Of a DNA stretch of 64,000 nucleotides, positions 52,042-60,989 are shown one piece after another (position 1 is the first letter of the stretch; the number at the start of each line of letters is the position of its first letter). The notes under the pieces were generated by a model. That model ran no database searches and had not been told where the DNA came from. It worked only from the letters and a program-made list of their open reading frames with translations. The stretch is from an uncultured bacterium (lineage in GTDB: Bacteria; Cyanobacteriota; Vampirovibrionia; Gastranaerophilales; Gastranaerophilaceae): the NCBI GenBank assembly GCA_902783835.1, contig CACZSN010000032.1:17048-81047 (forward strand), in the 5' to 3' direction. The position numbers and the translations under genes are program-made.

Positions 52042-52057
52042 GTTAGGTAAGCCTAAC
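52042..52057. promoter_or_regulatory. DtxR/IdeR-type metal-repressor operator
   Basis: GTTAGGTAAGCCTAAC: perfect 6-base arms, and TTAGGTAAGCCTAA matches the left part of the known DtxR/IdeR consensus TTAGGTTAGCCTAACCTAA. It covers the predicted transcription start of feoAB, the right place for Fe2+-dependent repression. Confidence 0.75.
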
Positions 52058-52071
52058 GGATTGGTGCAAAG

Positions 52072-54450
52072 ATGAAAGAAGATAATAAAATAACGACTTT
52101 AGATAAATTACAAATCGGTAAAGATGCTGTCATTACTGAAGTTAAGTGTGATGACAAATCGTTGCGATCACATATTTTGAATATGGGATTGACTCCAAAT
52201 GTTGAAGTGACATTAATCAAGACGGCTCCTATGGGAGACCCGCTTGAAATTAGGGTTCGCGGATATATTTTGACATTAAGAAAAAGTGAAGCTTCTAAAA
52301 TTTTTATTACCAATGTTCACGACAAACACGCTTATGAGAAAAATAACAGGGGTTTCACCCCAAGAGAGCACTCAGGCCGCGGGGAAGCAAAACAATATCT
52401 TCCCGAAAATCAAAAGAAAAAAGTTCAGCCCAAAAAAAAGATAACGCTTGCACTTGCGGGCAATCAAAATTGCGGTAAAACGACTTTGTTTAACAGATTG
52501 ACGGGCATGAACAGGCATGTTGGGAATTTTCCCGGTGTAACGGTAGACAGAACGGACGGACTTGTCAAAAATTATCAAGACGTTACGATTACTGACCTTC
52601 CGGGAATTTATTCACTTTCTCCGTATAGTAATGAAGAAATTGTTACGAGAAATTTTTTGTTGCAGGGAAAGCCTGATGGTATTTTGAATATTATTGACGC
52701 AACAAATATTGAGAGAAACTTATTTTTGACAATGCAACTTTTGGAATTAAATATTCCGATGGTAATTGCATTGAATATGATGGATGAAGTTACCGAAAAC
52801 GGCGGAAGCATTGATGTTAACGGACTTGAAGCCACACTTGGGGTTCCTGTAATTCCGATTTCCGCATCGAAAAATGAAGGTATTGAAGAACTTGCGGAAC
52901 ACATTGTTAATATTGCAAGATATGGCGAAAAGCCTATACCGTTTGATATTTGCGGTAACGGAGATGATGAAAAATCGGGTGCGGTTCACAGATGCATTCA
53001 CTCGATTGTTCACTTGATTGAAGATCATGCAAAAGCTGCTGATATCCCCGTAAAGTTTGCGGCAAGTAAGATTTCGGAAGGTGATGAGTTGATTTTGAAC
53101 TCTTTAAACCTTGATAAAAATGAATTGCAAACTTTTAAACAAATCGTTTTGACAATGGAAAGTGAATGTCATTTAGACAGTGCGGCTGCACTTGCTGATA
53201 TGAGATTTACGTTTATTGAAAATCTTTGTGAACAGTTCGTTTTCAAACCTAATGAGTCGTTAGGATATAAACTTTCGGCACGTGCCGATAAGTTATTGAC
53301 CGGAAAATACACTGCGATGCTTATGTTTTTGGTCATTATGGCAGTGATATTTTATCTGACATTCGGACCTGTCGGAACATTTTGTTCTGACCTTATGGAA
53401 GTCGGAATTGATTGGTTTACGGATTTGACGGAGAATGCTCTTACTGCTTACGGTTTAAATCCTGTCGTTCAATCGTTGATTGTAGATGGTATTTTTGCAG
53501 GTGTAGGAAGCGTTTTGAGCTTTTTGCCGATTATCGTTATTTTGTTTTTCTTCTTATCTTTGATGGAAGACAGCGGTTATATGGCAAGAGTTGCGTTTGT
53601 TATGGATAAGTTGCTTCGAAGAATAGGTTTATCCGGAAGAAGTTTCGTCCCTATGTTAATCGGTTTCGGTTGCTCTGTTCCCGCAATTATGGCAACGAGA
53701 ACTTTGCCGTCCGAAAGAGACAGAAAAATGACAATTTTCTTAACACCGTTTATGAGTTGTTCGGCAAAATTGCCTATTTATGCACTGTTTACGGCTGCAT
53801 TTTTCAGTAATCATCAGGTAGAAGTCGTTCTTTCACTATATTTAATCGGGGTTATTGTCGGTATAATTACTGCTTACTTTATGAAATTCTTTTTCTTTAA
53901 AGGTGAAGCTGTTCCTTTTGTAATGGAATTGCCTAATTACAGAATGCCCGGACTCGTTAACGTTTCAAGATTGATTTATATGAAGGCGAAAGACTTTATT
54001 ACAAAAGCGTTTACGGTTATTTTTGTTGCAACAATTATCATTTGGTTCTTGCAAACATTTGATGCAAAATTGAACCTTGTAACCGATTCTTCGCAAAGCC
54101 TTTTGGCTGCTTTGGGTAACTTTATTGTCCCGATATTTAAGCCTTTGGGTATTTCGGATTGGAGAATTTCGACGGCATTCCTTACGGGATTTATGGCAAA
54201 GGAAAGTGTTGTAAGTACTTTGACCGTTTTAAGCGGAGGAGATACGGAAAATTTACCGCAAATGTTTACTCATTTAACGGCATTTGTATTCTTGGTATTC
54301 TCTTTGCTTTATACTCCTTGTGTTGCGGCTATTGCAACGGTAAAGAAAGAACTTGGCAAACGATATGCATTATTGGTTGTTGTTTTACAATGTTCAATCG
54401 CTTGGTTAGTTGCATACATAACTTATCACATCGGTTTGACTTTGATGTAA
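52072..54450 (+). CDS. feoB: FeoA-FeoB fusion, ferrous iron transporter
   Basis: 792 residues. Residues about 8-83 form a FeoA SH3-like domain (LDKLQIGKDAVITEVKCDD, LNMGLTPNVEVTLIKTAPMG), followed by a Lys-rich linker and the FeoB G domain: G1 GNQNCGKTTLFN, G2 region PGVTVD, G3 DLPGIYSLSP, G4 NMMDE. Then the membrane part with Gate motifs (YMARVAFVMDKLLRRIGLSG, GFGCSVPAIMATRTL, SCSAKLPIYALF). Imports Fe2+ across the inner membrane. FeoA and FeoB are usually separate genes. Expression is presumably shut by a DtxR-type regulator through the operator at the start site. Ends 1 base from a convergent gene. Confidence 0.96.
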   Translation: MKEDNKITTLDKLQIGKDAVITEVKCDDKSLRSHILNMGLTPNVEVTLIKTAPMGDPLEIRVRGYILTLRKSEASKIFITNVHDKHAYEKNNRGFTPREHSGRGEAKQYLPENQKKKVQPKKKITLALAGNQNCGKTTLFNRLTGMNRHVGNFPGVTVDRTDGLVKNYQDVTITDLPGIYSLSPYSNEEIVTRNFLLQGKPDGILNIIDATNIERNLFLTMQLLELNIPMVIALNMMDEVTENGGSIDVNGLEATLGVPVIPISASKNEGIEELAEHIVNIARYGEKPIPFDICGNGDDEKSGAVHRCIHSIVHLIEDHAKAADIPVKFAASKISEGDELILNSLNLDKNELQTFKQIVLTMESECHLDSAAALADMRFTFIENLCEQFVFKPNESLGYKLSARADKLLTGKYTAMLMFLVIMAVIFYLTFGPVGTFCSDLMEVGIDWFTDLTENALTAYGLNPVVQSLIVDGIFAGVGSVLSFLPIIVILFFFLSLMEDSGYMARVAFVMDKLLRRIGLSGRSFVPMLIGFGCSVPAIMATRTLPSERDRKMTIFLTPFMSCSAKLPIYALFTAAFFSNHQVEVVLSLYLIGVIVGIITAYFMKFFFFKGEAVPFVMELPNYRMPGLVNVSRLIYMKAKDFITKAFTVIFVATIIIWFLQTFDAKLNLVTDSSQSLLAALGNFIVPIFKPLGISDWRISTAFLTGFMAKESVVSTLTVLSGGDTENLPQMFTHLTAFVFLVFSLLYTPCVAAIATVKKELGKRYALLVVVLQCSIAWLVAYITYHIGLTLM

Positions 54451-54451
54451 A

Positions 54452-56167
54452 TTACGGATTAAAATCGCATTTTTGCAGACCCGCGTGTTGCATTCCGAGT
54501 ACGTAAAAATCAAAGTTGTGACAATCAGTTAATTTCCTCGGATTTTTTCGTTTGGAATTAAAGTAATTTAATGCTTCGTGCTGCAATTCAAGGTATTCAT
54601 CTTCAATAAAAATTACGGATAGATATTTGTCACTCAAAATTAAATCTTCGGAATATTTTGTCAAATATTCTGAAGGTGTGTACGTTGAGCAGGCAAACAG
54701 GTCGTTTCCGTCTTTTGATAAGTTCGTTTTAACATATTTGTCAAACATTTCTTTGGGGTAATGAAGTGAAAAATAGCTGACATTTGGGTTTTGAAAAGGT
54801 GCAATTGCAGAGGTTGCCGAACCTGCAAAAATTATCGCGGAATTATCTTTGAAATTAAGATTTTCACATCGGATAATTTGTTTTAATTTAAGGATGTCAG
54901 ATGATTTTAACGTCAAAAATGAACCGTTATTTGAGAAAAAATATGCCGAAAAAGTTAGCAATATACACAAAATCACAGTTAATTTATTTTTCAGATAATT
55001 TATTTTTTCGGGAATTTTCGAATTGATTGCATAAATCAAAACGAAAAGCGGAACCCCTTGCAATAAAAGACTTGTAAAAGAATGTCTTGCAATTGCAAAA
55101 ATTTTCAAATTGATTATGCTCGGAACAATGACCATCCACAAAATTATGAAAAGATTTTCAAATGTTATTATTCCGCAAAAAGTATCGTTTTTCCCCCTTC
55201 TTAAATATGCAAAAGCAATTGAAGGAACAAGAATACAATTTACGATAAACGAAATGGGAAATCTTATGTCAAAACACTGTTCTTGAGAGGAATAGCAGAA
55301 TTTTTGACTAAAAAGAAACGGATAAAAAATAAATTCTTTCAAATTCCTTGGCAAAGTGTTTGATAAATCGTACGAAATCAAATCCATATTGTCCGCAAAC
55401 GGTGATTGAAAAATTTGATTTAAATACGGAAAAACCGGATTAGCATATCGCAAAAAACACTTGTAAAGCCAAATTCCGTGAAATATTCCGAAACATAAAA
55501 TCATTGTTAAACAAATATTTGCAAATGCTATCCGGGGTTTATCAATTTTTTTATGCAAAAGAATAATTAATATCGGGATGGAAATTAAATATGCAAATGC
55601 CGAAAATTTAATGAAGGCAACGGAAAAAGCAATTCCGCTTAAACACAATAAAATATTGCGTTTGAAAGAAGAATTCATAAAAATTGCACGTAAGAAAATA
55701 TATAATCCCAAAATAATAAACATAGTGACTTTTATGTCATTTTGTTCGAAATTCAATTGTCTGAACATTGGGGTTGAAAAAATCACATATATTACCGAAA
55801 ACCATACGGCTAAAGGCTTTATGTACCCTTCTTTTTGCGGTAAAAATATAAAATCAAAAATTTTATAAAGAAAAAAGAAACAAAGAGCGTGACTTAATCC
55901 GCCTGAAAATAAGAAAATCAAAGGATGAAAGTTCATTTTGCCCAACCATAAAAACATTGGTAAATCCAATAATGTGTTGAAACAAGTTCTTTGGTTCGCG
56001 GCGAAAAAATCCGTAAAAATACGGTCATTTAATATGGTCCAGCAATTATAATATCGGTAATTGTAAAAATCCCAATCAGGCATTGTCGGGGCAAAAATCA
56101 TTATTCCGCCGAAAATACAAATGAAAATTGTAAAAACAATCAAATTTTGTTTTAAAATTTTATTCAT
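54452..56167 (-). CDS. Polytopic inner-membrane protein, probable GT-C-like
   Basis: 571 residues with ten or more hydrophobic segments. First loop after helix 1 is acidic/aromatic (APTMPDWDFYNYRYYNCWTI), followed by NQRTCFNTLLDLPMFLWLG, in the position of the catalytic loop of membrane glycosyltransferases. The C-terminal soluble part (about 430-571) has ENLNFKDNSAIIFAGSATSAI and NYFNSKRKNPRKLTDCHNFD. Family not assigned. Last gene of a long leftward run (HIT to here); convergent with feoB with one base between and no terminator in the gap. Confidence 0.7.
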   Translation of the reverse strand: MNKILKQNLIVFTIFICIFGGIMIFAPTMPDWDFYNYRYYNCWTILNDRIFTDFFAANQRTCFNTLLDLPMFLWLGKMNFHPLIFLFSGGLSHALCFFFLYKIFDFIFLPQKEGYIKPLAVWFSVIYVIFSTPMFRQLNFEQNDIKVTMFIILGLYIFLRAIFMNSSFKRNILLCLSGIAFSVAFIKFSAFAYLISIPILIILLHKKIDKPRIAFANICLTMILCFGIFHGIWLYKCFLRYANPVFPYLNQIFQSPFADNMDLISYDLSNTLPRNLKEFIFYPFLFSQKFCYSSQEQCFDIRFPISFIVNCILVPSIAFAYLRRGKNDTFCGIITFENLFIILWMVIVPSIINLKIFAIARHSFTSLLLQGVPLFVLIYAINSKIPEKINYLKNKLTVILCILLTFSAYFFSNNGSFLTLKSSDILKLKQIIRCENLNFKDNSAIIFAGSATSAIAPFQNPNVSYFSLHYPKEMFDKYVKTNLSKDGNDLFACSTYTPSEYLTKYSEDLILSDKYLSVIFIEDEYLELQHEALNYFNSKRKNPRKLTDCHNFDFYVLGMQHAGLQKCDFNP

Positions 56168-56194
56168 AGATAAATTTTATCACGTTAAGGTTTC

Positions 56195-57028
56195 TTACTC
56201 AAACTCAATAACAACAATTTCGGGCGGACAATTAAACCTAATCGGTAAACAGCTTGTGCCTAAACCTTTTGTAACTATCATTTTCTTTCCGTTTTCTTCA
56301 AAATAACCCGAAGCATATTTTACTCCGAATTTCGACGGTGCAACAATGGGGCCAATAAACGGAATTGCGACTTGTCCCCCGTGCAAATGTCCCGCAAGAG
56401 TTAAGTTAATTCCTTTGGGCAAATACGGAAAAACATCAGGTTGATGAGAAAGCAAAATAACCGGTGGTTGTGCGTATTTTAAAGCTCTCATTACATCGGG
56501 AAATCCGGTTGTCAAATCTTCAATTCCCGCAACATAAAACGTTTTTTGACCGACTTCGATTTTTCTGCAACGATTTTCAAGAACGGTAATTCCGTTTTCT
56601 GTTAAGGCTTTTTTAATTTTTTGTCCTTCTTTGTAATAATCGTGATTGCCTAAAACAGTATATATGCCTGCTTTTGATTGGATTTTTGACAGAGCTTCAG
56701 CCGTTTTTGCCACCGGATAACTCATAAATTCACTGTGCATATTGATATAATCACCTACAAGCAGGACAACATCCGCATTTTGAGCATTAATTTTTTTTAC
56801 AATGTAATTGAGTCGTTTTTCCTGATACGGTTTTACGTGAAAATCCCCCGCAAAAACAATCTTAACACCTTTCAGTGCTTCGTCTTTAACCTTGTATTTC
56901 GTGACGGTGACTACATTTGGCTCGATTGTAAAACACCACATTATCGCAATTATTATTGTTGCGAAAATAGAACGTTTTTTTATGAGTCTGTTGTCTTTTT
57001 TCTTTGTCACGATAAGTGTTTGCCCCAA
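56195..57028 (-). CDS. Membrane-anchored metallophosphoesterase (YkuE-like)
   Basis: 277 residues. N-terminal membrane segment (about 22-37, IFATIIIAIMWCFTI) after a basic head, then a calcineurin-like phosphoesterase with all metal motifs: AGDFHVKPY, VGDYIN, LGNHDYY, LLSHQPD and GHLHGGQ. The GHLHGGQVAIPF... and KYASGYFEE patterns are those of the YkuE/LpxG-type group, which acts on lipid-linked substrates such as UDP-diacylglucosamine in some bacteria. The outward catalytic domain is inferred. Starts one base after the DUF6485 gene. Confidence 0.87.
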   Translation of the reverse strand: MGQTLIVTKKKDNRLIKKRSIFATIIIAIMWCFTIEPNVVTVTKYKVKDEALKGVKIVFAGDFHVKPYQEKRLNYIVKKINAQNADVVLLVGDYINMHSEFMSYPVAKTAEALSKIQSKAGIYTVLGNHDYYKEGQKIKKALTENGITVLENRCRKIEVGQKTFYVAGIEDLTTGFPDVMRALKYAQPPVILLSHQPDVFPYLPKGINLTLAGHLHGGQVAIPFIGPIVAPSKFGVKYASGYFEENGKKMIVTKGLGTSCLPIRFNCPPEIVVIEFE

Positions 57029-57029
57029 T

Positions 57030-57221
57030 TTATTTTGTCATGCATTTTATAAAATTTGCAATCGATCTGTCATAAGTTTTTTCAACCTCTTTTGGAAAAA
57101 AACATCCGGGAATTTCGCCGTTTGAACGGTGGTGACGGACACATTGACAGCACATTCCGCTTGTTGGACAACCGTATGTGCAACCGCACGATTCTTTATT
57201 TTTTTCTTTTAAACATTCCAT
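57030..57221 (-). CDS. DUF6485 family Cys-rich protein
   Basis: 63 residues, the full length of this small family: [20 protein letters not shown], then GMCCQCVRHHRSNGEIPGCFFP. Seven or eight cysteines and two His suggest a metal site (zinc or Fe-S). Function unknown. Its ATG shares a base with the rmlA stop, and the metallophosphatase begins one base after it, so it is translated from the same mRNA. Confidence 0.88.
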   Translation of the reverse strand: MECLKEKNKESCGCTYGCPTSGMCCQCVRHHRSNGEIPGCFFPKEVEKTYDRSIANFIKCMTK

Positions 57222-58108
57222 TAGTCTTCTCCGAATAAATTTCCTGTTACGACACGCTTAACATATGCATAATATTCATTTTTATCCGCATAAGGTTCAA
57301 TGTTTTTGAGAATTTCTTCTTTTGAAATAAACCCTTGGAAGAAAGCAACTTCTTCAAGGCAAGAAATTTTTTCGCCTTTATTAAGTTCCATTGATTGAAT
57401 AAAATTACTTGCCTGCAAGACGGAATCGTGTGTTCCCGTGTCGAGCCAAGTGAAACCTCGTCCTAAAATTTCAACATTTAATTCACCGTTTGCGAGATAA
57501 ATTTTGTTCAAATCGGTAATTTCGAGTTCTCCTCTTGCGGAAGGTTTGAGGGATTTAGCATATTCAATAACTTTATTATCGTAAAAATACAAACCGGTTA
57601 CGGCATAATTTGATTTTGGTTTTTTAGGTTTTTCTTCAAGAGAAACAGCTTTTTTATCCTTGTCAAATTCAACAACACCAAATCTTTCAGGGTCTTTTAC
57701 GGTATAACCGAAAACAGTTGCACCTTTTTCGCGTTTTTTTACATTTTTGAGCATTGTTTGGAAACCGTAACCGTGGAAGATATTATCTCCCAAAATCAAG
57801 GCTACGTGGTCATCTCCGATGAATTTTTCTCCCAAAATAAAAGCATCCGCAATACCTTTTTGAACATATTGGATTTCATAAGAAATATTTATGCCGAATT
57901 GACTTCCGTCTCCTAATAATTTAACAAAATTTTGATGATCAGTCGGGTTTGTGATAATCAAAATATCCTTAATCCCTGCAAGCATAAGGGTTGAAAGAGG
58001 ATAATAAATCATAGGTTTGTCATAAACCGAAAGTAAAATTTTTGAAATCGGCAACGATGCCGGATAAAGTCTTGTGCCTGCTCCGCCTGCTAAAATTATA
58101 CCCTTCAT
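57221..58108 (-). CDS. rmlA: Glucose-1-phosphate thymidylyltransferase
   Basis: 295 residues. [18 protein letters not shown] start with the nucleotide-binding [60 protein letters not shown] and [17 protein letters not shown]. Makes dTDP-glucose for dTDP-rhamnose or other deoxysugars. The usual 'T/KAVSKQL' after GTRLYP reads ASLPISKIL, a small deviation. rmlB, C and D are not next to it. Part of the leftward run; envelope polysaccharide is the likely use. Confidence 0.95.
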   Translation of the reverse strand: MKGIILAGGAGTRLYPASLPISKILLSVYDKPMIYYPLSTLMLAGIKDILIITNPTDHQNFVKLLGDGSQFGINISYEIQYVQKGIADAFILGEKFIGDDHVALILGDNIFHGYGFQTMLKNVKKREKGATVFGYTVKDPERFGVVEFDKDKKAVSLEEKPKKPKSNYAVTGLYFYDNKVIEYAKSLKPSARGELEITDLNKIYLANGELNVEILGRGFTWLDTGTHDSVLQASNFIQSMELNKGEKISCLEEVAFFQGFISKEEILKNIEPYADKNEYYAYVKRVVTGNLFGED

Positions 58109-58156
58109 AAAAATCCTTCCTGTAAGATTATATGTTTTTTATTTTATCACAAAAAA

Positions 58157-58876
58157 TTAACCCATTGAAATACCCGCACAAAGATTTATTGATTGTCCCG
58201 TAAGTCCTTTTGCTTCCGGACTTGCAAGGTATTTTGCAAGCTCTGCAATTTCAATCGGTTCAATATATCTTCTTTGCGGAATTGTATCCATCAATTCTTT
58301 TTCTTCAAAAGTCATATTGTCACAGTGAATTAATGCCGTATCAACCCATCCCGGATGGATTGTGTTGACGGTGATACCATATTCTGCAACCTCGAGAGCA
58401 AGAGCTTTTGAAAAACCTATAAATGATGATTTTGTCATTGAATAAAGTGTTGCATAAGCTTCTCCGACAACTCCGGAGATTGAGCCGATGTTGATGATTC
58501 TTCCGAATTTGTTTTTTTTCATATCGGGAACAACAAGTCGTGCAAGTTTGTAGGGGGCAATCATATTAAGATTTACGAGATTTTCGATATCTTCATCTGT
58601 AGTTTTTTCGATTTCCGCACAAACATATCCGCCGGCATCATTAATGAGTATGTCAATATTTCCCAAAACTTTTTTTGCTTCCTGATAAAGAAACATACAA
58701 TCTTTAGTTAAATCGCAAGCGTAAAAGCCTTTAATGTTAGGTATTTTGCTTAATTCTTCAAGTGATTTTGCCGTTCTTGCGGTAACAAATACGTTGAAAT
58801 TATTTTCGGCAAAATGTTTTGCGATAACATTCCCTATTCCTTTAGAGGCACCTGTAATCAGGACATTATTTGTCAT
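58157..58876 (-). CDS. Short-chain dehydrogenase/reductase (FabG-like)
   Basis: 239 residues from the ATG at 58876 (GAAGAAG just before; it overlaps the RWYD gene by 11 bases; the frame runs further to 58939 but inside that gene). Rossmann motif ITGASKGIG (7-15), NDAGG, catalytic Ser in IGSISG and Y-S-M-T-K, HPGWVDTALI. Classical SDR, most like 3-oxoacyl-ACP reductases, but FabG identity is not certain because no fatty-acid genes adjoin. NADP preference (TARTAKS after beta 2) plausible. Confidence 0.88.
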   Translation of the reverse strand: MTNNVLITGASKGIGNVIAKHFAENNFNVFVTARTAKSLEELSKIPNIKGFYACDLTKDCMFLYQEAKKVLGNIDILINDAGGYVCAEIEKTTDEDIENLVNLNMIAPYKLARLVVPDMKKNKFGRIINIGSISGVVGEAYATLYSMTKSSFIGFSKALALEVAEYGITVNTIHPGWVDTALIHCDNMTFEEKELMDTIPQRRYIEPIEIAELAKYLASPEAKGLTGQSINLCAGISMG

Positions 58877-59213
58877 CTTCTTCTTCACCGTAATACATTG
58901 TTGCAATAAGTTGATACATTGCTTCTCTGAATTTTTCAATGACAGCTTTTTGGTGTTCGGGATCGAGTGATTTTAGAACTTCCAAACAAGAATGAAGGTC
59001 ATAATTTTGGTCATACCAACGATTGTACCCCGGTGGTACATTTTTAATCAACGACTGTAACGCACTGTCAGCGCTGATTTTTTCATCTTCCATCATTGTT
59101 TGGATGAAGTCTTGTGCCAATAGAGAAACAGTTTCTTGATCCAAACGTTCAAGAGCACTCATAAACTCTTTAATAACGGGATCTTTATCATACCAACGAA
59201 GATATTCTGCCAT
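58866..59213 (-). CDS. RWYD-repeat protein 2 (unknown function)
   Basis: 115 residues. Two units starting RWYDKDPVIKEF and NRWYDQNYDLHS, about 55 residues apart, each followed by helices (KEFMSALERLDQETVSLLAQ; LEVLKSLDPEHQKAVIEKFR). The same layout as the protein at 3442-3798; the best shared text is RWYDKDPVI, present in both. Acidic end (GEEEDDK). Cytoplasmic. Lies 6 bases after the HIT gene and overlaps the SDR gene by 11 bases, so all three are one mRNA. Function unknown. Confidence 0.82.
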   Translation of the reverse strand: MAEYLRWYDKDPVIKEFMSALERLDQETVSLLAQDFIQTMMEDEKISADSALQSLIKNVPPGYNRWYDQNYDLHSCLEVLKSLDPEHQKAVIEKFREAMYQLIATMYYGEEEDDK

Positions 59214-59219
59214 TTTTAC

Positions 59220-59552
59220 CTACCCCGGAGGCCAAAGCAAAGGTCTGCCTGCAAGAATATGAATGTGCAGGTGAAAAACGCTTTGTCCCGCTTCTTTACC
59301 GGTATTAATAACTGTTCTGAAATCAGTAATATTTTTTTCTTTTACAATTTTTTGAACAGCATCGAACAAATCTTTCATCATTTCCAAATCTTCAACGTCT
59401 TTGACGGAAGCCACGTGTTTTTTGGGGATAACCAAAATATGAACAGGTGCTTGAGGTTCGAGGTCGTTGAAAGCGATAACCTTGTCATTTTCAAAGACAG
59501 GGGTTGTCGGGATTTCGTGATTTGCTATTTTACAAAAAATACAGTCTGTCAT
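59220..59552 (-). CDS. HIT family protein (histidine triad hydrolase)
   Basis: 110 residues from the ATG at 59552 (AGGTGAAAATT before it). CIFCKI zinc-type start, AFNDLEPQAPVHILVIPKKH, and the histidine triad HLHIHILAGR. Hint-type nucleotidyl hydrolase; substrates are AMP-linked compounds such as adenosine phosphoramidates. Heads the leftward run that continues with the RWYD protein and the SDR. Confidence 0.94.
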   Translation of the reverse strand: MTDCIFCKIANHEIPTTPVFENDKVIAFNDLEPQAPVHILVIPKKHVASVKDVEDLEMMKDLFDAVQKIVKEKNITDFRTVINTGKEAGQSVFHLHIHILAGRPLLWPPG

Positions 59553-59602
59553 AATTTTCACCTATCCGATTATATATTATTTTCAAAAAAGGGGCAACGG
59601 AT

Positions 59603-59631
59603 TTGAGAAAATATCATTTTTTTGGTATAAA
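59603..59631 (+). promoter_or_regulatory. Promoter of mnmE placed for a leaderless mRNA
   Basis: TTGAGA (59603-59608), 17-base spacer, extended -10 TGG-TATAAA (59626-59631). Start is expected about 7 bases later, exactly at the ATG 59638; no ribosome site is present. Confidence 0.65.
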
Positions 59632-59637
59632 AAAGTT

Positions 59638-60972
59638 ATGGCAATTAATTATGAAACAGATACAATAAGTGCAATAGCAACTCCTTTCGGGACAGGTGCA
59701 ATCGGCATTATCAGAATGTCGGGCGGAAAGTCTTTTGAAATTTGTGAAAAAATTTTTTCCAAAAAACTTGTTCCGATGAAAATAATGTACGGACAGATAA
59801 GAGATGAAGGTGAAATGATTGACGAAGCGGTCGTTTTGCCATACAAAGCCCCGACGGGTTACACGGGCGAAGATGCCGTCGAAATTCAATGCCATGGCGG
59901 GATTAACATTATTAAGAAAATTTTGCAATTGACCTATAAATATGGTGCAAGACCAGCAGAACGTGGAGAATTCACAAAAAGAGCCTTTTTGAACGGAAAA
60001 ATGGATTTGTCAAAGGCTGAGGCCGTTGCCGATGTAATTCACGCGAAAACGATGAAATTTGCCGTAAAAAGCGCGTCAAATCTTTCAGGAAAACTTTCTC
60101 AAAAAATTTCGGAAATTTATCAAATGCTTTTTGATATTTTATCAAAAATTATTGCGGCGGTTGATTTTCCGGAAGATGTAGCAGAACCGGAATATTCATA
60201 TTTGGAAGAAAAATTGCAGGCTGTAATTGCCGAAATCAAGAAGGTGTCGGCATTTTCGAAAAGTTCTGATGTTTTAAGACAAGGGGTAAAAGTCGCAATT
60301 GCAGGTAAACCGAATGTCGGAAAGTCCTCTCTTTTCAACGCTTTGCTGAATTTTGAACGTGCAATCGTAACCGATACCGCAGGCACAACAAGAGATGCAA
60401 TCAGAGAAATGCTTGATATCGACGGAATTCCCGTAACCATTATCGATACGGCTGGTTTGCGTGACGAAAAAGAAGCCGACAAAATTGAAAAAATCGGTAT
60501 GGATTTTACAAAAAAATGTATTGATGAAAGTGATGCCGTTTTGTTCTTGTTTGATTCACAAACGGGCATGACGGACGTGGATAAAGAAATTTTCAAACTC
60601 ACAAATGGCAAACCTTGCTTGAAAATTGCCACAAAATTTGACCTTTCGGGCAAAAAATTTGACGATTGCATAAATATTTCCTCGGCAACGGGTGAAAATA
60701 TTGACAATTTGAAGGAAGAAATTAAAAATCTTGTTTGCTCAAATCTTGAGGAAGAAACCGAATTTATTACAAACGAACGTCAACAAAATTGTCTTGATAA
60801 GGCTTTGATGTCTTGCGAAGCGGCACTTGAAGGTGTTCAGAGGGAAGAATTGCAGGATTTAATTTCAATCGATGTAAAAACGGCACTTCTTCAGCTCGGC
60901 GAAATCCGTGGAGAAGTCGTTACTGACGACATTTTGAACAATATTTTCGAACATTTTTGCATCGGAAAATAA
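59638..60972 (+). CDS. mnmE: tRNA uridine-5-carboxymethylaminomethyl GTPase MnmE
   Basis: 444 residues. N-terminal folate-binding domain (DTISAIATPFGTGAIGIIRMSG), helical domain with inserted G domain: GKPNVGKSSLFNALL, DTAGTTRD, DTAGLRD, and NKxD-equivalent ATKFD. It ends with the family-typical Cys motif FCIGK. Modifies U34 of tRNAs with MnmG. No Shine-Dalgarno; predicted transcription start coincides with the ATG. The thioesterase gene follows 17 bases later. Confidence 0.97.
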   Translation: MAINYETDTISAIATPFGTGAIGIIRMSGGKSFEICEKIFSKKLVPMKIMYGQIRDEGEMIDEAVVLPYKAPTGYTGEDAVEIQCHGGINIIKKILQLTYKYGARPAERGEFTKRAFLNGKMDLSKAEAVADVIHAKTMKFAVKSASNLSGKLSQKISEIYQMLFDILSKIIAAVDFPEDVAEPEYSYLEEKLQAVIAEIKKVSAFSKSSDVLRQGVKVAIAGKPNVGKSSLFNALLNFERAIVTDTAGTTRDAIREMLDIDGIPVTIIDTAGLRDEKEADKIEKIGMDFTKKCIDESDAVLFLFDSQTGMTDVDKEIFKLTNGKPCLKIATKFDLSGKKFDDCINISSATGENIDNLKEEIKNLVCSNLEEETEFITNERQQNCLDKALMSCEAALEGVQREELQDLISIDVKTALLQLGEIRGEVVTDDILNNIFEHFCIGK

Positions 60973-60989
60973 TTTTAAAGGAAAAAAAT

